From: Siphonodentalium dalli
Lineage: Eukaryota; Mollusca; Scaphopoda; Gadilida; Siphonodentaliidae
Reading direction: 5' to 3'
DNA: 64,000 nt
Assembly: GCA_032622095.1 (NCBI GenBank)
Contig: CP136069.1
Span: 103,386,278-103,450,277 of the forward strand
Below, piece after piece: positions 9,569-20,425 of this stretch. Below the pieces are notes generated by a model. That model had not been told where the DNA came from and ran no database searches. It saw only the letters and a list, made by a program, of their open reading frames with translations. How positions within the stretch are numbered: position 1 is the stretch's first letter; each line of letters begins with the position of its first letter. The translations under genes were made by a program, and so were the position numbers.

Positions 9569-11150
9569 TTTTGTTGTTGATACGTTTGCTATAATGCAGG
9601 GACATTCTGGGGGGGGGGACTTTGATATTCCAACCATAATTTAGTGTGATATTTTGGGTTTTAGACCAGAAGTCGAATTACTAACTTTGGTATAGTTTTC
9701 CGACTAAAATGACAAACAGTTGGAAATTTCCAACCTATGACAGTCCAACGTGGACACCACCGCCATGGTATGACGGGGGCCCCAGTAGTTGGGGTGTCTA
9801 ACTCATCCATTGACCACTTGTTGAACTTATTATCTGAACATTTCCTGAGGGAACTATAATGAATATTTAGCAAAGAAAGGAATAGTTTTCAAACCAATAC
9901 ACAGTGTAAAATATATCGTTTTTAGATCAATTAACCTTTGAATATTTTCATACGTTCAGCTGCGTTCAGCCAAAATTTATGCTGAAATGGACCTCAGTGG
10001 GAAAAGTCGTGACTTTAGGTTGGAATTTTGCGACCAGTTGGAAAGTGTCCAAGTCTCTGGTATTATTACATAATTTTCTTATTAGAATGTTTTAAAAAAT
10101 AAAGTGTGTCTCTAACTTCCGTAAGAATAGTTTCGAGCAGAATGTCACGTTTCACAGTGCCGGATCTGGCGCATTCTGGCGGATCAAGTATAGTATGACT
10201 ATTGTTTGAATGACATATGCTAGTTCACCTTATATCACTGGCGTAACTTAAACAATCTATTCATTTTGGGTATGTATATTGACTGGAAAGTTTAAGTACG
10301 ATAACTTTGGTGGTACCGTGTAACGCCTACTTAAATTGAACGAACATTTTTCTGCTTCCTCTTTTCTTTGGTCTAAAGCCACCAGAATCAGCTTGTTGGT
10401 CTGCAGTTACGTCGAAACCGAACACGCGCTGTATCCATTGGAATAATCGCCATGAGACATTTTGAATTCATCTCTCGAGTAATCTTTATTGATCGAGTTC
10501 ATGAAATTATAGTATAGGATGTGATGTAGAGTTTGTCACCGCAGTTTAGCCTATACGAAATTCCAACTACACTTTTTTCCGTTGATAGTGAGATCTACTT
10601 CACAATCGAAATGATTCAAGTTGAATGGGGAGCTGTAAATTCTTCTGTTATAGCAGCTGTTTTTCAAAAAACATCTTATGACGCATTTTGGAAGTAAACA
10701 TATTTTTATTCCCAAATAACATAATATACAGATGACACATATATGCAAAATAGAAGAGTTAATGTCGAGGATCAGACAACAAGCCCGAGGGATTATATGA
10801 AGACTTCTCCTCTTTGGCTACATGCCCCGTCCCCAATAATTTAAGTGAGGGAGGGGTATAGGTCATACGGGAAGGGTTGGAAATAATGAGTTTAGGAGAA
10901 ATGGAGATATATAACTGAATTTGAGTTAGGGATGAAAAAGGCGATAAGATAGTGTTAGGGATAGCATGAGGCATAGAGGCAGAGAGATGGAGAGAGAGGG
11001 ATAGAGAGAGGGGGGCTAGAAGACAAGAGGGGGGGGGGCAGATGAAGTCGTGAGATGATGACAGTGTGGGAAGTTTTCTACAATTGTGTTGTTGTATGAT
11101 AAAAATGATGCTCGTCTATAGTAATCTTCATGTGTCAAAATATTTTGTCG
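9569..11150. other. Unassigned non-coding stretch
   Basis: A 10-base G run lies at ~9610, and a purine-rich tract (GAGAGAGGGATAGAGAGAG and G runs) spans about 10975-11040. Short frames such as 9661-9873 and 10551-10748 (minus) show no domain. A 43-codon open stretch on the minus strand near 10330-10460 has protein-like composition but is too short to call. Confidence 0.4.
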
Positions 11151-11164
11151 TGGACTATATATCT

Positions 11165-12037
11165 TCTGTGTCATTTGATGGGTTATTCAATGTATTTTCA
11201 TTCTTGATGTCATAATCACGTTTGCTTTTTCTAATAGCCGATGTAGTTTCATTAAGTTTAGGTCTAAAGTTTGCCCATGTTTGTGGTGTATTTTGCTTTT
11301 TAGCTATCTTGTGTAATCGATTTCGTTGTCTCATCAGTTTCCGTCCATTATACGTAAGCCATTAGGGACTACCTTTCTGGATCAGCACGATCTTATTGAA
11401 GATATTTTCACTCCATACCTTATCTGCATGAGCTGATAGTTCAAATGGTATATTATCGTCATAGTTCCAGCTCAAGAAGTTCATGGTATCAAAGTCAGCA
11501 AGATTATAATTCCAGACACGTCTAGTGAGGGTTACAGCCGATTTATTTTTCAAAACTTTTTTATCCGAGCAAGAACTGGACAGTGATACCTAACTATGTT
11601 GTCGAATGTGTTACCAAGAACACAAGGGGAATCAACAAGGTCGGGGTTGCTAGTCATGAGCAAGTCGAGAATAGATGAGGAGTTTTCAGTAAATTGGGTC
11701 AGACCACGTTCACTGCATATGTCGTTTATTTTACCATTACCATTGTCGCTATCACGCGCAAGGTAAATGTTATTAATTTTCGTCCACATGTTGCGGGGGA
11801 GCTGGGAGGGCGATAGAACACCCAACAAGACAACGTTTTGTGTTAATTGTAACCTCTACCCAGATAGTTTCTACTTCGTCACTGCCGAGGTATAGTGTCC
11901 CGAACGTAAATACACATACCCCCTCCTATTATACCATCGTTCCTCTCTTTGCGGACAGGATCGTGGTAACCAGGAAGGTGGATTTCTGAATCCGGGATAG
12001 AATGATTGAGCCATGATTCGGGTAATAGACACACGTC
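11165..12037 (-). pseudogene. Endonuclease LINE copy 1, 3' part (EEP C-terminus and linker)
   Basis: On the minus strand this encodes the C-terminal part of an apurinic-like (EEP) endonuclease of a CR1-like LINE. It reads GLTQFTENSSSILDLLMTS, then a basic linker LMRQRNRLHKIAKKQNT followed by KSKRDY, which normally joins endonuclease to reverse transcriptase. Reading frames switch at about 11550. The RT domain that should follow is absent, so the element is 3'-truncated here. 31717-31946, 32928-33005 and 36660-36900 are nearly identical and represent a second copy. Confidence 0.8.
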
Positions 12038-14245
12038 TTATTTAAACATATTTATTAAGCTAAACTCAGCTTAAGGGATCGGAGCACAAGTTACAAAACT
12101 TACGGTTGCTCCTCTCCCTACAAATGTTACAAATAATAGATATACATACAAAAGACGACAATTACAGCACGATACAAAAACAATCAAAGCAAGTAAATTT
12201 GGAGAAAAACCGTCATCCGTGATCCACTGGCGACAGGAAGGGACCCTCTACCACATATCCATCTGAATTGAAGAGCACTGTTTGAGGTTTTAATATACGA
12301 TTAAGGTCATTCTTCGAATCTCTTGGTAGCATTGATATATGACTGTACTATCTTGAATAATTCAGTATTAGTTTCATAAGAGACGCTTGGGTCACCGAAA
12401 AGTACTTTTTCTGTTGTTATGACTCTTATACCAAGGCGATTAAAACGGTCAATCATGATTTGCCTCTCTAATGGGTACAGGGGACACATGAAAATGAAAT
12501 GGAATGCGGTTTCTTCGTGATATCCACAAGTACACATAGGGGATGTGTGAATATAATTATGAAATTTATCAAAGTTTAGGTTACTACAGTTATTTCGCAG
12601 TCTACAATGAATTATGTTGGATTTTCGATCTCCCACATTAAACCATTCCGGTGGTTTAATAACTAAGATTTTCTCGCAAACATTTGACATGAGCTGATTA
12701 GTTGTTTCAAGTTTCCTCGTTTCGTCTGGAAGCGAATTCCACTGTTTTACCATAGCGGAAAAAAATGAATCTTGGTAATAATTAGTGTTACCTCCCAAAG
12801 ACTTAAATTTCTCAGGATATCTGAGCTTATGAGATTTATTATCCCCTACACGTTGAGGCAAAATATTAGTCAAGTACGAAGGGACTTTCTGACTTAGAAT
12901 TTTAGTGAAGAGCACCCACTTGTGTGTGTGTCTTCTCTCTGCGAGTGATATCCAACCCATTTCTATCAGAAGTCGTTTATTTGAAGCAGAACGTGTTAAC
13001 CCACTGATTATTCTAGCAGCTTCAAACTGAAGTTTATAAAGAGTGTCGAGGAGGTTGTTTGGTGCACAATCCCAAATAACATCACCGTAATCGAAGAGGG
13101 GTAGTATATATGCATTATATATTAGCAACAATGTTTTCCTTGACAGTCTAAATTTAAGCTTTCTTAATGCTGATAAGCGTGCAGCAACTCTTTGTGCGAT
13201 ATCGTTTATTTGAAGATCCCAGCCCAAATTCGATTGGATTTGTAGCCCCAGATGTTTTTGTGATTCAGATATTGGGAGGAATGTGGTATCAAATTCGATA
13301 TTTTTTTCTAAGTCATGTTTAATTGCTTTGGATGAGACTGAAAACTGTAAAACGTTTGTTTTTAAAGGATTGAAGCTGACAAGCCACGTGCAGGACCAGT
13401 TATGTATTGTACCGAGATCTTTATTTACCGTATACAATAATTCGTCATGCTCTTTGTGATTAACAGTTAAGCAAGTGTCATCAGCATATAAAGGCGCCAG
13501 AGAGTGTAAGTTATCTGCCAAATCATTGATGTATACAAGGAATAGGAAAGGTCCCAGAACATACCCCTGGGGGACTCCAGCATGAATAGGCTTGTTTTCG
13601 GAAAAGGTGGCCCCCACGAGGACACGTTGTCTGCGATTGCTTATATAATCAGATAAAAACCAGGTCAAACATTCACCCACAACTCCATAAGATTCTAACT
13701 TCGCCAAAAGACCTCTGTGCCAAACCCTTTCAAACGCTTTAGAAATGTCACAGAACACGGCACAAGTGTGTGTGCGGTTATCAAGTGACAAGCACAAAGA
13801 ATGATACAGTTCGACAAGTTGAAATGTAGTACAATGCGAAGGTAAAAAGCCAGATTGATATGAGTATATTAATTCGTTTTCTTTAAAATGGCTCAATAGG
13901 TTTTTCAATATTAGTTTTTCAAATATTTTCCCGAGGCATAGGAGAGATATTGGTCTATAATTATTCGTGTCCGCTGGGTCACCCTTCTTGAATATTGGAA
14001 CTACGTTGGCAAGTTTCCATGAGCTTGGGAAACGACAAGTCGCGATCGATTTATTAAATATTATCAACAATGGCGAGGTTATTTCACGCGCAGTTTCTTT
14101 TAGCATTCTCTGGCTGATTCCATCGTGTCCATGTGCTTTATTTATGTTTAGGGAACAAATTTCTAGTAGAATATCTTCAGGTTGAAATTTAATCGTATTT
14201 AACTGCTTCGAGCATTTTGGTACTAATATTGGTACACTATATATT
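12038..14245 (-). mobile_element. 5'-truncated CR1/jockey-like LINE insertion, 10-bp TSD
   Basis: The element interrupts the endonuclease LINE. GACACACGTC occurs at 12028-12037 and again at 14246-14255, a perfect 10-bp target-site duplication; the uninterrupted site exists in copy 2 near 36890-36905. The 3' end (low coordinates) contains AATAAATATGTTTAAATAA in the minus sense, a likely polyadenylation signal and tail. The 5' end is truncated within the region before the RT domain, as is usual for LINE copies. A ~270-bp 3' UTR follows the ORF. Confidence 0.9.
12307..14245 (-). CDS. Reverse transcriptase ORF of the inserted LINE (5'-truncated, open)
   Basis: About 645 codons are open without a stop. 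Visible RT motifs, numbered from the first open codon, are: GHDGI (~41), NNYRPISLL (~96), FCDISKAFERVWH with catalytic Asp (~168), AGVPQGYVLGPF (~224) and YADD (255-258). A C-terminal C-x-C-x8-H-x4-C cluster (CTCGYHEETAFHF) follows. KAFE replaces the more usual KAFD. No ATG belongs to this start: the frame simply enters at the truncation point, and the endonuclease domain is missing. The lack of stops suggests a fairly recent insertion. Related C-terminal remnants lie at 59963-60202. Confidence 0.85.
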
Positions 14246-14692
14246 GACACACGTCGTACTCGCCACTTGATGTTTCGGCCGCTAAGATATGTAATTTATT
14301 TCTGATACTCAGTGTATTCAATACCAGTACCGAATGACTGCATGTTTTGTTCAGTTTCAAGAGTTGAGTTAGGGCCTGGGTCAGTCTCAACATCCCCTGC
14401 GAGGATCAACAGAGCCCTTGCCAAAATACCGCTTATACCGTTAGAATTGTCACGCATGTCAAGAGGAAAACAGTTGTGTGTGACATCGCAAATTTAGTGT
14501 TCAGTTTCGTCTTTTCATCATCGGAATTTGGAGCATTAGATATTTTATTGTGTGTCATGTTATATTTGAGAGCACAGAATTGTTCCAACGGGAAGAAAAT
14601 TAAAACCAACAGTGACAGTGTTAACGCAGTTGTAAGATCCAGACCACGCAAGCGCAGCATGATATAAAACAAGCATGTCTGATAGGAATTTT
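14246..14692 (-). pseudogene. Endonuclease LINE copy 1, 5' part with 2A-like motif
   Basis: This is the 5' continuation of the element split by the 12038-14245 insertion. Close to the insertion it encodes LNTLSIRNKLHILAAE, the start of the EEP domain. Upstream, in a different frame, is a hydrophobic run followed by GDVETDPGPN. The segment 14330-14692 is almost identical to 40245-40600. Frame changes between the 2A-like block and the EEP domain indicate decay or a real indel. The match to copy 2 stops at 14692. Confidence 0.75.
14371..14397 (-). other. 2A-like ribosome-skipping motif, N to D variant (copy 1)
   Basis: The minus strand encodes GDVETDPGP, preceded by the hydrophobic ARALLILA. 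The 2A consensus is D-(V/I)-E-x-N-P-G-P, and 2A-like peptides are known at the N-terminus of ORF2 proteins of several LINE clades, including marine invertebrates. Here Asp takes the place of the normally required Asn, so skipping would be expected to be weak or lost. Confidence 0.7.
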
Positions 14693-14799
14693 GGAGTTAT
14701 CGTTCCTTGTTGTGATGTCGTAATTTTTTTGCTCCCTAATTATCACATATTTCTCAGGATATCAGGAATAATCCCGATCTATAGTTACATTTTGTTGGA

Positions 14800-15080
14800 G
14801 CGGATGGACAGTAGATTCGCCTCGTTGAAGAAAGACGGGAAACTTGAAGATGATAGCAACATGAAAGCTCAAATCCTTGTCGACCAATTCAAATCAGTTT
14901 TCACGAAGGAAAACCCCAGTGACAAAATACCATCACTTGGAGAAGATCACGAGCTGATAGAAGACCTCGAAATCGGCGAAGAGGGGTCACCAAACTTTTG
15001 AAAGATGTGATGACAGGGAAAGCATCAGGGCCGGACGGAATCCCCAACACCGTTCTTAAAAACTGCGCCTATGCGATATC
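14800..15080 (+). pseudogene. LINE RT N-terminal part, before the foldback insertion
   Basis: The sequence encodes FASLKKDGKLEDDSNMKAQ and VDQFKSVFT, a typical lead-in to LINE reverse transcriptases, then after a frame change near 14995 continues as KDVMTGKASGPDGIPNTVL. It breaks off at GATATC (15075-15080), where the foldback element begins; the same codons continue at 16832 with CCAGGACTGACAGC. Confidence 0.8.
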
Positions 15081-16825
15081 TATGGGCAGCCATTCGGTCG
15101 AAAATTACATGAAATAAAAGTTAATGGTGGCTTGTAAAAACAATAGTCTCCATTTTTAAACCAATGGTCGTTCTTTGATTCTATAAGAGACAATTCCGTT
15201 TCAATAGATATAGATTCAAACCAAATAGTCTCTATTTTCAAACCAATAATCGTTCTTGGATTCAATAAGAGACAGTTCCGTTTTAATAGATAAAGATTCA
15301 TAATCAATGTTGACCGATGCAAAATTAATGTTCTATTTTAATTTAATAGCGTTCACTGTTCAACTAATATCTAATAACACACAATTAGTAAGATTCGCGC
15401 ATATTCAATAAACGTTCATTCCGTTTCAATGGCCATATTTTCTTAATCAATAAAGATATTTCAAACCAATAGTCTCCATTCTCAAACTAATAGTCGTTCT
15501 TGGATTCAATAAGAGACAATTCCGTTTTAATAGATATATTTTCTTAATCAATAGAATCTATTTCAAAACCAATAGCCGTTCCTGGATTCAATAAGAGACA
15601 AATCTACTATTTCCGGTCAAACCAATGAATAATAATTGAAGAATATTAACATCCGTTTACAAACCAATGATCATTTCTCGAATTAATAACTTCAGTTTAC
15701 AAACCAATGATCAATTTTCGAAAAGACGCTAGAGGTCTCTGTCGGCCTTGAAAAGACGCTAGAGGTCTCTGTCGGGGAGTGACTAAAACGCAGAATGGGA
15801 CGATGGGACGGGACGGTATGGGACGGTATTGGGACGGTATGGGGCGGTATTTGGGACGGTGCGGGACGGTATTGGGACGGTATTAGAAAACCGGCTGTTT
15901 ATCAATAATACAGCGTGTAGCGGCATCAAAATAACTGCACGCTGTATTATTGATAAACAGCCGGTTTTCTAATACCGTCCCAATACCGTCCCGCACCGTC
16001 CCAAATACCGTCCCGTCCCATCGTCCCATTCTGCGTTTTAGTCACTCCCCGACAGAGACCTCTAGCGTCTTTTCAAGGCCGACAGAGACCTCTAGCGTCT
16101 TTTCGAAAATTGATCATTGGTTTGTAAACGGAAGTTATTAATTCGAGAAATGATCATTGGTTTGTAAACGGATGTTAATATTCTTCAATTATTATTCATT
16201 GGTTTGACCGGAAATAGTAGATTTGTCTCTTATTGAATCCAGGAACGGCTATTGGTTTTGAAATAGATTCTATTGATTAAGAAAATATATCTATTAAAAC
16301 GGAATTGTCTCTTATTGAATCAAAGAACGTCTATTAGTTTGAAAATGGAGACTATTGGTTTCAAATATCTTTATTGATTAAGAAAATATGGCCATTGAAA
16401 CGGAATGAACGTTTATTGAATATGCGCGAATCTTACTAATTGTGTGTTATTAGATATTAGTTGAACAGTGAACGCTATTAAATTAAAATAGAACATTAAT
16501 TTTGCATCGGTCAACATTGATTATGAAACTTTATCTATTAAAACGGAACTGTCTCTTATTGAATCCAAGAACGATTATTGGTTTGAAAATAGAGACTATT
16601 TGGTTTGAATCTATATCTATTGAAACGGAATTGTCTCTTATAGAATCCATGAACGACCATTGGTTTGAAAATGGAGACGATTTGGTTTGAATCTATATCT
16701 ATTGAAACGGAATTGTCTCTTAATGAATCAAAGAACGACCATTGGTTTAAAAATGGAGACTATTGTTTTTACAAGCCACCATTAACTTTTATTTCATGTA
16801 ATTTCCGACCGAATGGCTGCCCATA
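15081..16825. mobile_element. Giant foldback element (near-perfect 1.7-kb palindrome)
   Basis: The two halves are inverted complements over about 830-850 bp each, starting TATGGGCAGCCATTCGGTCG and ending in its complement. The small centre near 15920-15935 lies between two copies of an ACAGCGTG/CACGCTGT block. Each arm contains ~80-bp subrepeats (TCTATTGAAACGGAATTGTC type), a duplicated 35-bp GACGCTAGAGGTCTCTGTCG unit and a GGGACGGTAT-rich inner part. GATATC flanks both sides; because the host RT reading frame needs only one GATATC, it is a 6-bp TSD. No transposase is encoded. Confidence 0.9.
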
Positions 16826-18297
16826 GATATCACCAGGACTGACAGCGATATTCAAAAAATCATTAGCAACAGGACAACTACCATCTGACTGGGTAAGTGC
16901 AAACATCGCACCCGTCTACAAAAAAGGAGAGGTCCATTTTGCAGAAAACTACAGACCTGTCTCTCTAACATCTGTATGTTGCAAAATCCTGGAACACATT
17001 GTATGTCGACATATAATGAACCACCTAGAAAAGCATAACATATTGACGTCACTAAATCATGGATTTAGGAAAGGACACTCATGCGTCACACAGCTATTGA
17101 CCACCAACATAGATTTCCTAACAACTTTTGACGAGAAAATTCAAACTGATGCCGCAATATTAGACTTCTCAAAAGCATTTGACACCGTGCCACACATAAA
17201 ACTGCTCGCCAAAGTAAGCAACTACGGTATCAAATGAAAGCTCCACACCTGGCTTGAAAACTTCCTGATGCAGAGACAAATGAGAGTCGTCGTTGAAGGG
17301 CAAGCTTCATCCAGCGTTTCCGTCGACTCTGGCGTGCCACAGGGAACAGTGCTTGGACCTCTGCTTTTCCTGTGCCACATCAATGACCTACCAGATTGTG
17401 TCTCCTCGCAGGTGAGGTTATTCGCAGACGACTGTCTACTATATCGCCAAATAAAGACATACAACGACCATGTCACTCTACAGAAAGACCTAGAGAAGCT
17501 TGAGGTATGGGCAGAAAAGTGGGGCATGCGATGTAACGCTAAGAAGTGGTATATCATGTCCATGAGCAAAACAACATCTTTCACATACCAGCTAAACAAC
17601 TGCCTACTGGAAGAAGTAGATGAAAACCCATACATGGGGGTGACACTTTCCAAGGACATGAAATGGTCATCTCACATCACCAAAATCACACAGAAGGCGA
17701 ATAGTACGCTAGGCTTCATTAGAAGAAACCTAAAGAAGGCTCCAGCCAAAAGCAAGCTGATCGCATACGAAACCTTAGTGCGACCAAAGATGGAATATGC
17801 ATCAGTTGTCTGGGACCCCCACCTGATAGGAGACATTGACAAACTAGAGAGGACACAGAAGAGAGCAGCGAACAAATTATTATTGGGAATAAATATTATT
17901 AAACCAAGAGGCAGGAACAATTACCAACATGCTGCGTGAATTACAGCTACAAACACTAGAAGGCCGAAGGTATGACCACCGACTCCAGCTGTTTGGCAAG
18001 GTAGTGGACGGGCTGGTCCCGGCTATCGACACCAAAGACCTGTTGAGACCAAAACAAAAAGTGGGTCGAAAAATCAAAGCTCGGAAGTTCGAGGGGTACG
18101 TATCAAAGAACTTTGTTTCTACGCAGGAGTGTAACAACTCAAAACCCTATGAACTAATCGACGCGCAGACTACAGAATTCAAAAACTCATTCTTCCCTAA
18201 AACAATCAAGGACTGGAATACTCTGGAAGAAGACAGCATGCGATCCATCCAAATGACAATGGACGGAGAACCAGCTGAAAACAACAAAACGTCCTAA
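16826..18297 (+). pseudogene. LINE reverse transcriptase pseudogene, main part
   Basis: The RT domain continues after the foldback. It shows LPSDW, ENYRPVSLTSVCCKILEH, HGFRKGHSC, LDFSKAFDTVPH (motif A), then a TGA at 17235. It then shows GVPQGTVLGPLLFL (motif B), RLFADDCLLYR (motif C) and the thumb-like KANSTLGFIRRNLKKAP and YASVVWDPH. A frameshift near 17900 moves to a frame with FFPKTIKDWN and a stop at ~18297. At least one stop and two frame changes make it a pseudogene. The motif style is that of CR1/jockey-like elements; 28843-29617 has a related tail. Confidence 0.85.
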
Positions 18298-18347
18298 TCA
18301 TCCCATCCCACGCGCTTATACATCCGAACGGATCCTGCGCGCATCAA

Positions 18348-18373
18348 ATACAGATACAGATACAGATACAGAT
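18348..18373 (+). repeat. (ATACAG)n 3' tail
   Basis: About four ATACAG units end the LINE described above and abut the 5' region of the next element. Short tandem tails instead of poly(A) are normal for several LINE clades. Confidence 0.75.
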
Positions 18374-18673
18374 TCTCCTCACTGGTAAATACCGCCTGCA
18401 ATATCTATGACTTATGTGTATACTTCAAGTGAATTTATTCACTTTGAAATTCCAAGTGAAAACCTGAAGTCTTTGTTTACTAAACTCCACCCGCCATGTT
18501 TCATGTGAACTGTACTCACTAATTTGCAGTGTGCTAATTTGGATCTGGAGTCCTGGTCGTGTGAAAATTTCACGCTTGACTGCCACACCGTTGTTGTGCA
18601 TAGAAACACTCTGAACACGCTCGCTTATTGGATTGTCACGGCGTGTGGAAACAGTTACTAATCATTGTGGTGA
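18374..18673 (+). other. 5' untranslated region of QADD LINE copy 1
   Basis: About 300 bp precede the ORF1 start. No TATA box is evident; LINE promoters are usually internal. I see no tandem structure. The left boundary is set by the end of the (ATACAG)n tail. Confidence 0.45.
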
Positions 18674-20379
18674 ATGGAGAAGAACGAAGTCACTGATATA
18701 ACATTAGCAGTCATGGAATCGACAGATCACCCTGTCGCACAGTCACTGATCAACTTAGATAACGCGTCTCAAGTGACACAACCAACAGTAGACAGTGTTA
18801 ATGGTGAATCTCAGGAAAATATAGGGCAGAACTTATTACCTTCCATGCCAACCATGAGCCTCACCGATACCATTGAACGATTGGTCGAATATCTTCTAGA
18901 CGATGATAAAACCGCTGACCGCCCGGTTCACATTATGTGGGTAATGCAATTTGTTCATAACACTCCCCGAGATGTCTAATTTCATAGACGCTATTTTGGA
19001 AGCAGCTAAAAGCGACGGTATCATCAAACGAATTAGATCCGTGCTTTTCTATGAAACAACGAAGGAACCCGGATTTCCCCTTGATCAGAATGTACTGTTA
19101 AAACAAAGGATACACTCGTCCAAGTCAACTGATTCTGTTGGGGTTCGATTAGCTAAGGACATTTATAACATTTTGTGCTTTAAAGTCGATGGCCGTCCGG
19201 AATTCCTAGCGAATATGTTGAGTAACTCAAAATCCACAAGTAGTCAGAGTTCTTTTCCAAATTCCCAAGAGGACATATCGTGCTTGTCATTAAATGGACA
19301 ACATAATTCCTGGGAAATCAGCACGTTAACAAATGCTGTCATCGAAATGAGAGCTAATATGACAGCCATCCTTCAACGTAACCAGAAGTTAACTGAGTTA
19401 GTCAGCGTGACCATTCCTGAACTAAATGGCAAATTGATTGCTGCTAATTCCCGCATACACACATTGGAAGCACAGGTCGATACAATGAGTGAAATGCTTG
19501 ACACACACGACCTTGCTGTGAACCGAATTGAAAACGACAATTCAAATGGTGTTGTGTCTTTAAAAAAACAGTATCAAACTAGTGAATGCAAGCCTGGACA
19601 ACTTACAAGAATCATCCACTCAAATTGAGAAGACTTTGAAATCCCATACCGGGTCAATAGCATCAATCAAAGGTAGAGTCGAGCCAAAATCTCACCCGAA
19701 ATGTAACTGTCTGAGTACATGTGTGGAATATTGCAAATCGAAGCTCTTACCATTCATGGATGAAATGGGTCAAGATTTTGTTGATTTCATGGAGCATATT
19801 CTTAAAACGGTTGATGGCAAGTGTAAGTCGGACACAGATAAACCCGTTGCCAAAGTGTTGGAAAATCAGCGTGAACACATTGTAAATAAGGACTACGACA
19901 ACATCCATCGCAACACATCGCTTTCGTCCCCTATTTACGAGGGAATAGACTCAGCTATATCCGTTTACTTGGCAGAGAAGGTTATTGCACCTAACGAACA
20001 CGATTCAGCACATAGTGACGAGGTAGACACACAGTCCTCCGAAAACAATAAGCAACCAAATCGAAAAGCACAACAAAGTCGCGGAAGAGAATACAAATCA
20101 TATCGCAACAATGGACCCATCAAAACCAAACGTGTGTTCCTGACAAATGTGTACATAGGTGTTGACTTCCAACCAGTCGCAGATTGGTTACGTGAAAACC
20201 ACGTTCGATTCACAGCTATCCACAAGACAACAAACTATAAGAGAAATCAAGCTTCAATGAGGATCAACGTACACATCGACGACGTTGACATGGTACTGCA
20301 ACGCAATTTCTGGCCTAAATACTGTCACTGCAGAGAATGGATCCCAAAAGAGGAATTCACAGGCTACAGTAGAAAGTAG
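18674..20379 (+). pseudogene. ORF1 protein of QADD LINE, copy 1 (two frame breaks)
   Basis: An ATG at 18674 starts an acidic/polar N-terminus. The frame shifts near 18955 and again near 19590, so three overlapping frames together make an ORF1 of roughly 565 codons. The middle is rich in predicted helix (MRANMTAILQRNQKLTELV and further heptad-like spacing), consistent with a coiled coil. A Cys cluster CNCLSTCVEYC follows. The C-terminus has a basic patch and an RRM-like fold start (TKRVFLTNVYIGVDFQP) plus RINVHIDDVD. The same domains in the same order occur in copy 2 (46280-49778). LINE ORF1 proteins bind element RNA. The frame breaks make this copy nonfunctional. Confidence 0.75.
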
Positions 20380-20425
20380 TCATTTACACTCAATTTCAGA
20401 CAGCACAGCTGTGCGTGTGTGCTAA

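Larger units (their letters stand above)
14800..18373 (+). mobile_element. CR1/jockey-like LINE copy with (ATACAG)n tail
   Basis: A plus-strand LINE begins no later than ~14805, encodes an RT domain with frame breaks, and ends in a short (ATACAG)n microsatellite at about 18348-18372. It is split by the palindromic element 15081-16825. The endonuclease is missing, consistent with 5' truncation. What occupies 14692-14800 is not resolved. Confidence 0.8.

Noticed and set aside
10330-10460. Possible 43-codon exon on the minus strand (GGFRPKKRGSRKMFVQFK)
   Set aside because: Protein-like composition but no splice sites or homology that I can name; too short.
12307-14250. Treating the open frame start near 14250 as a translation start
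   Set aside because: The first codon is GTG inside the duplicated target site; the frame merely enters at a 5' truncation.
14476-14667. Plus-strand ORF in the LINE 5' region
   Set aside because: Antisense to the retroelement and duplicated with it at 40385-40576; no independent support.
17222-17659. Minus-strand ORF of 145 codons
   Set aside because: Antisense of RT motifs B and C of the plus-strand LINE.
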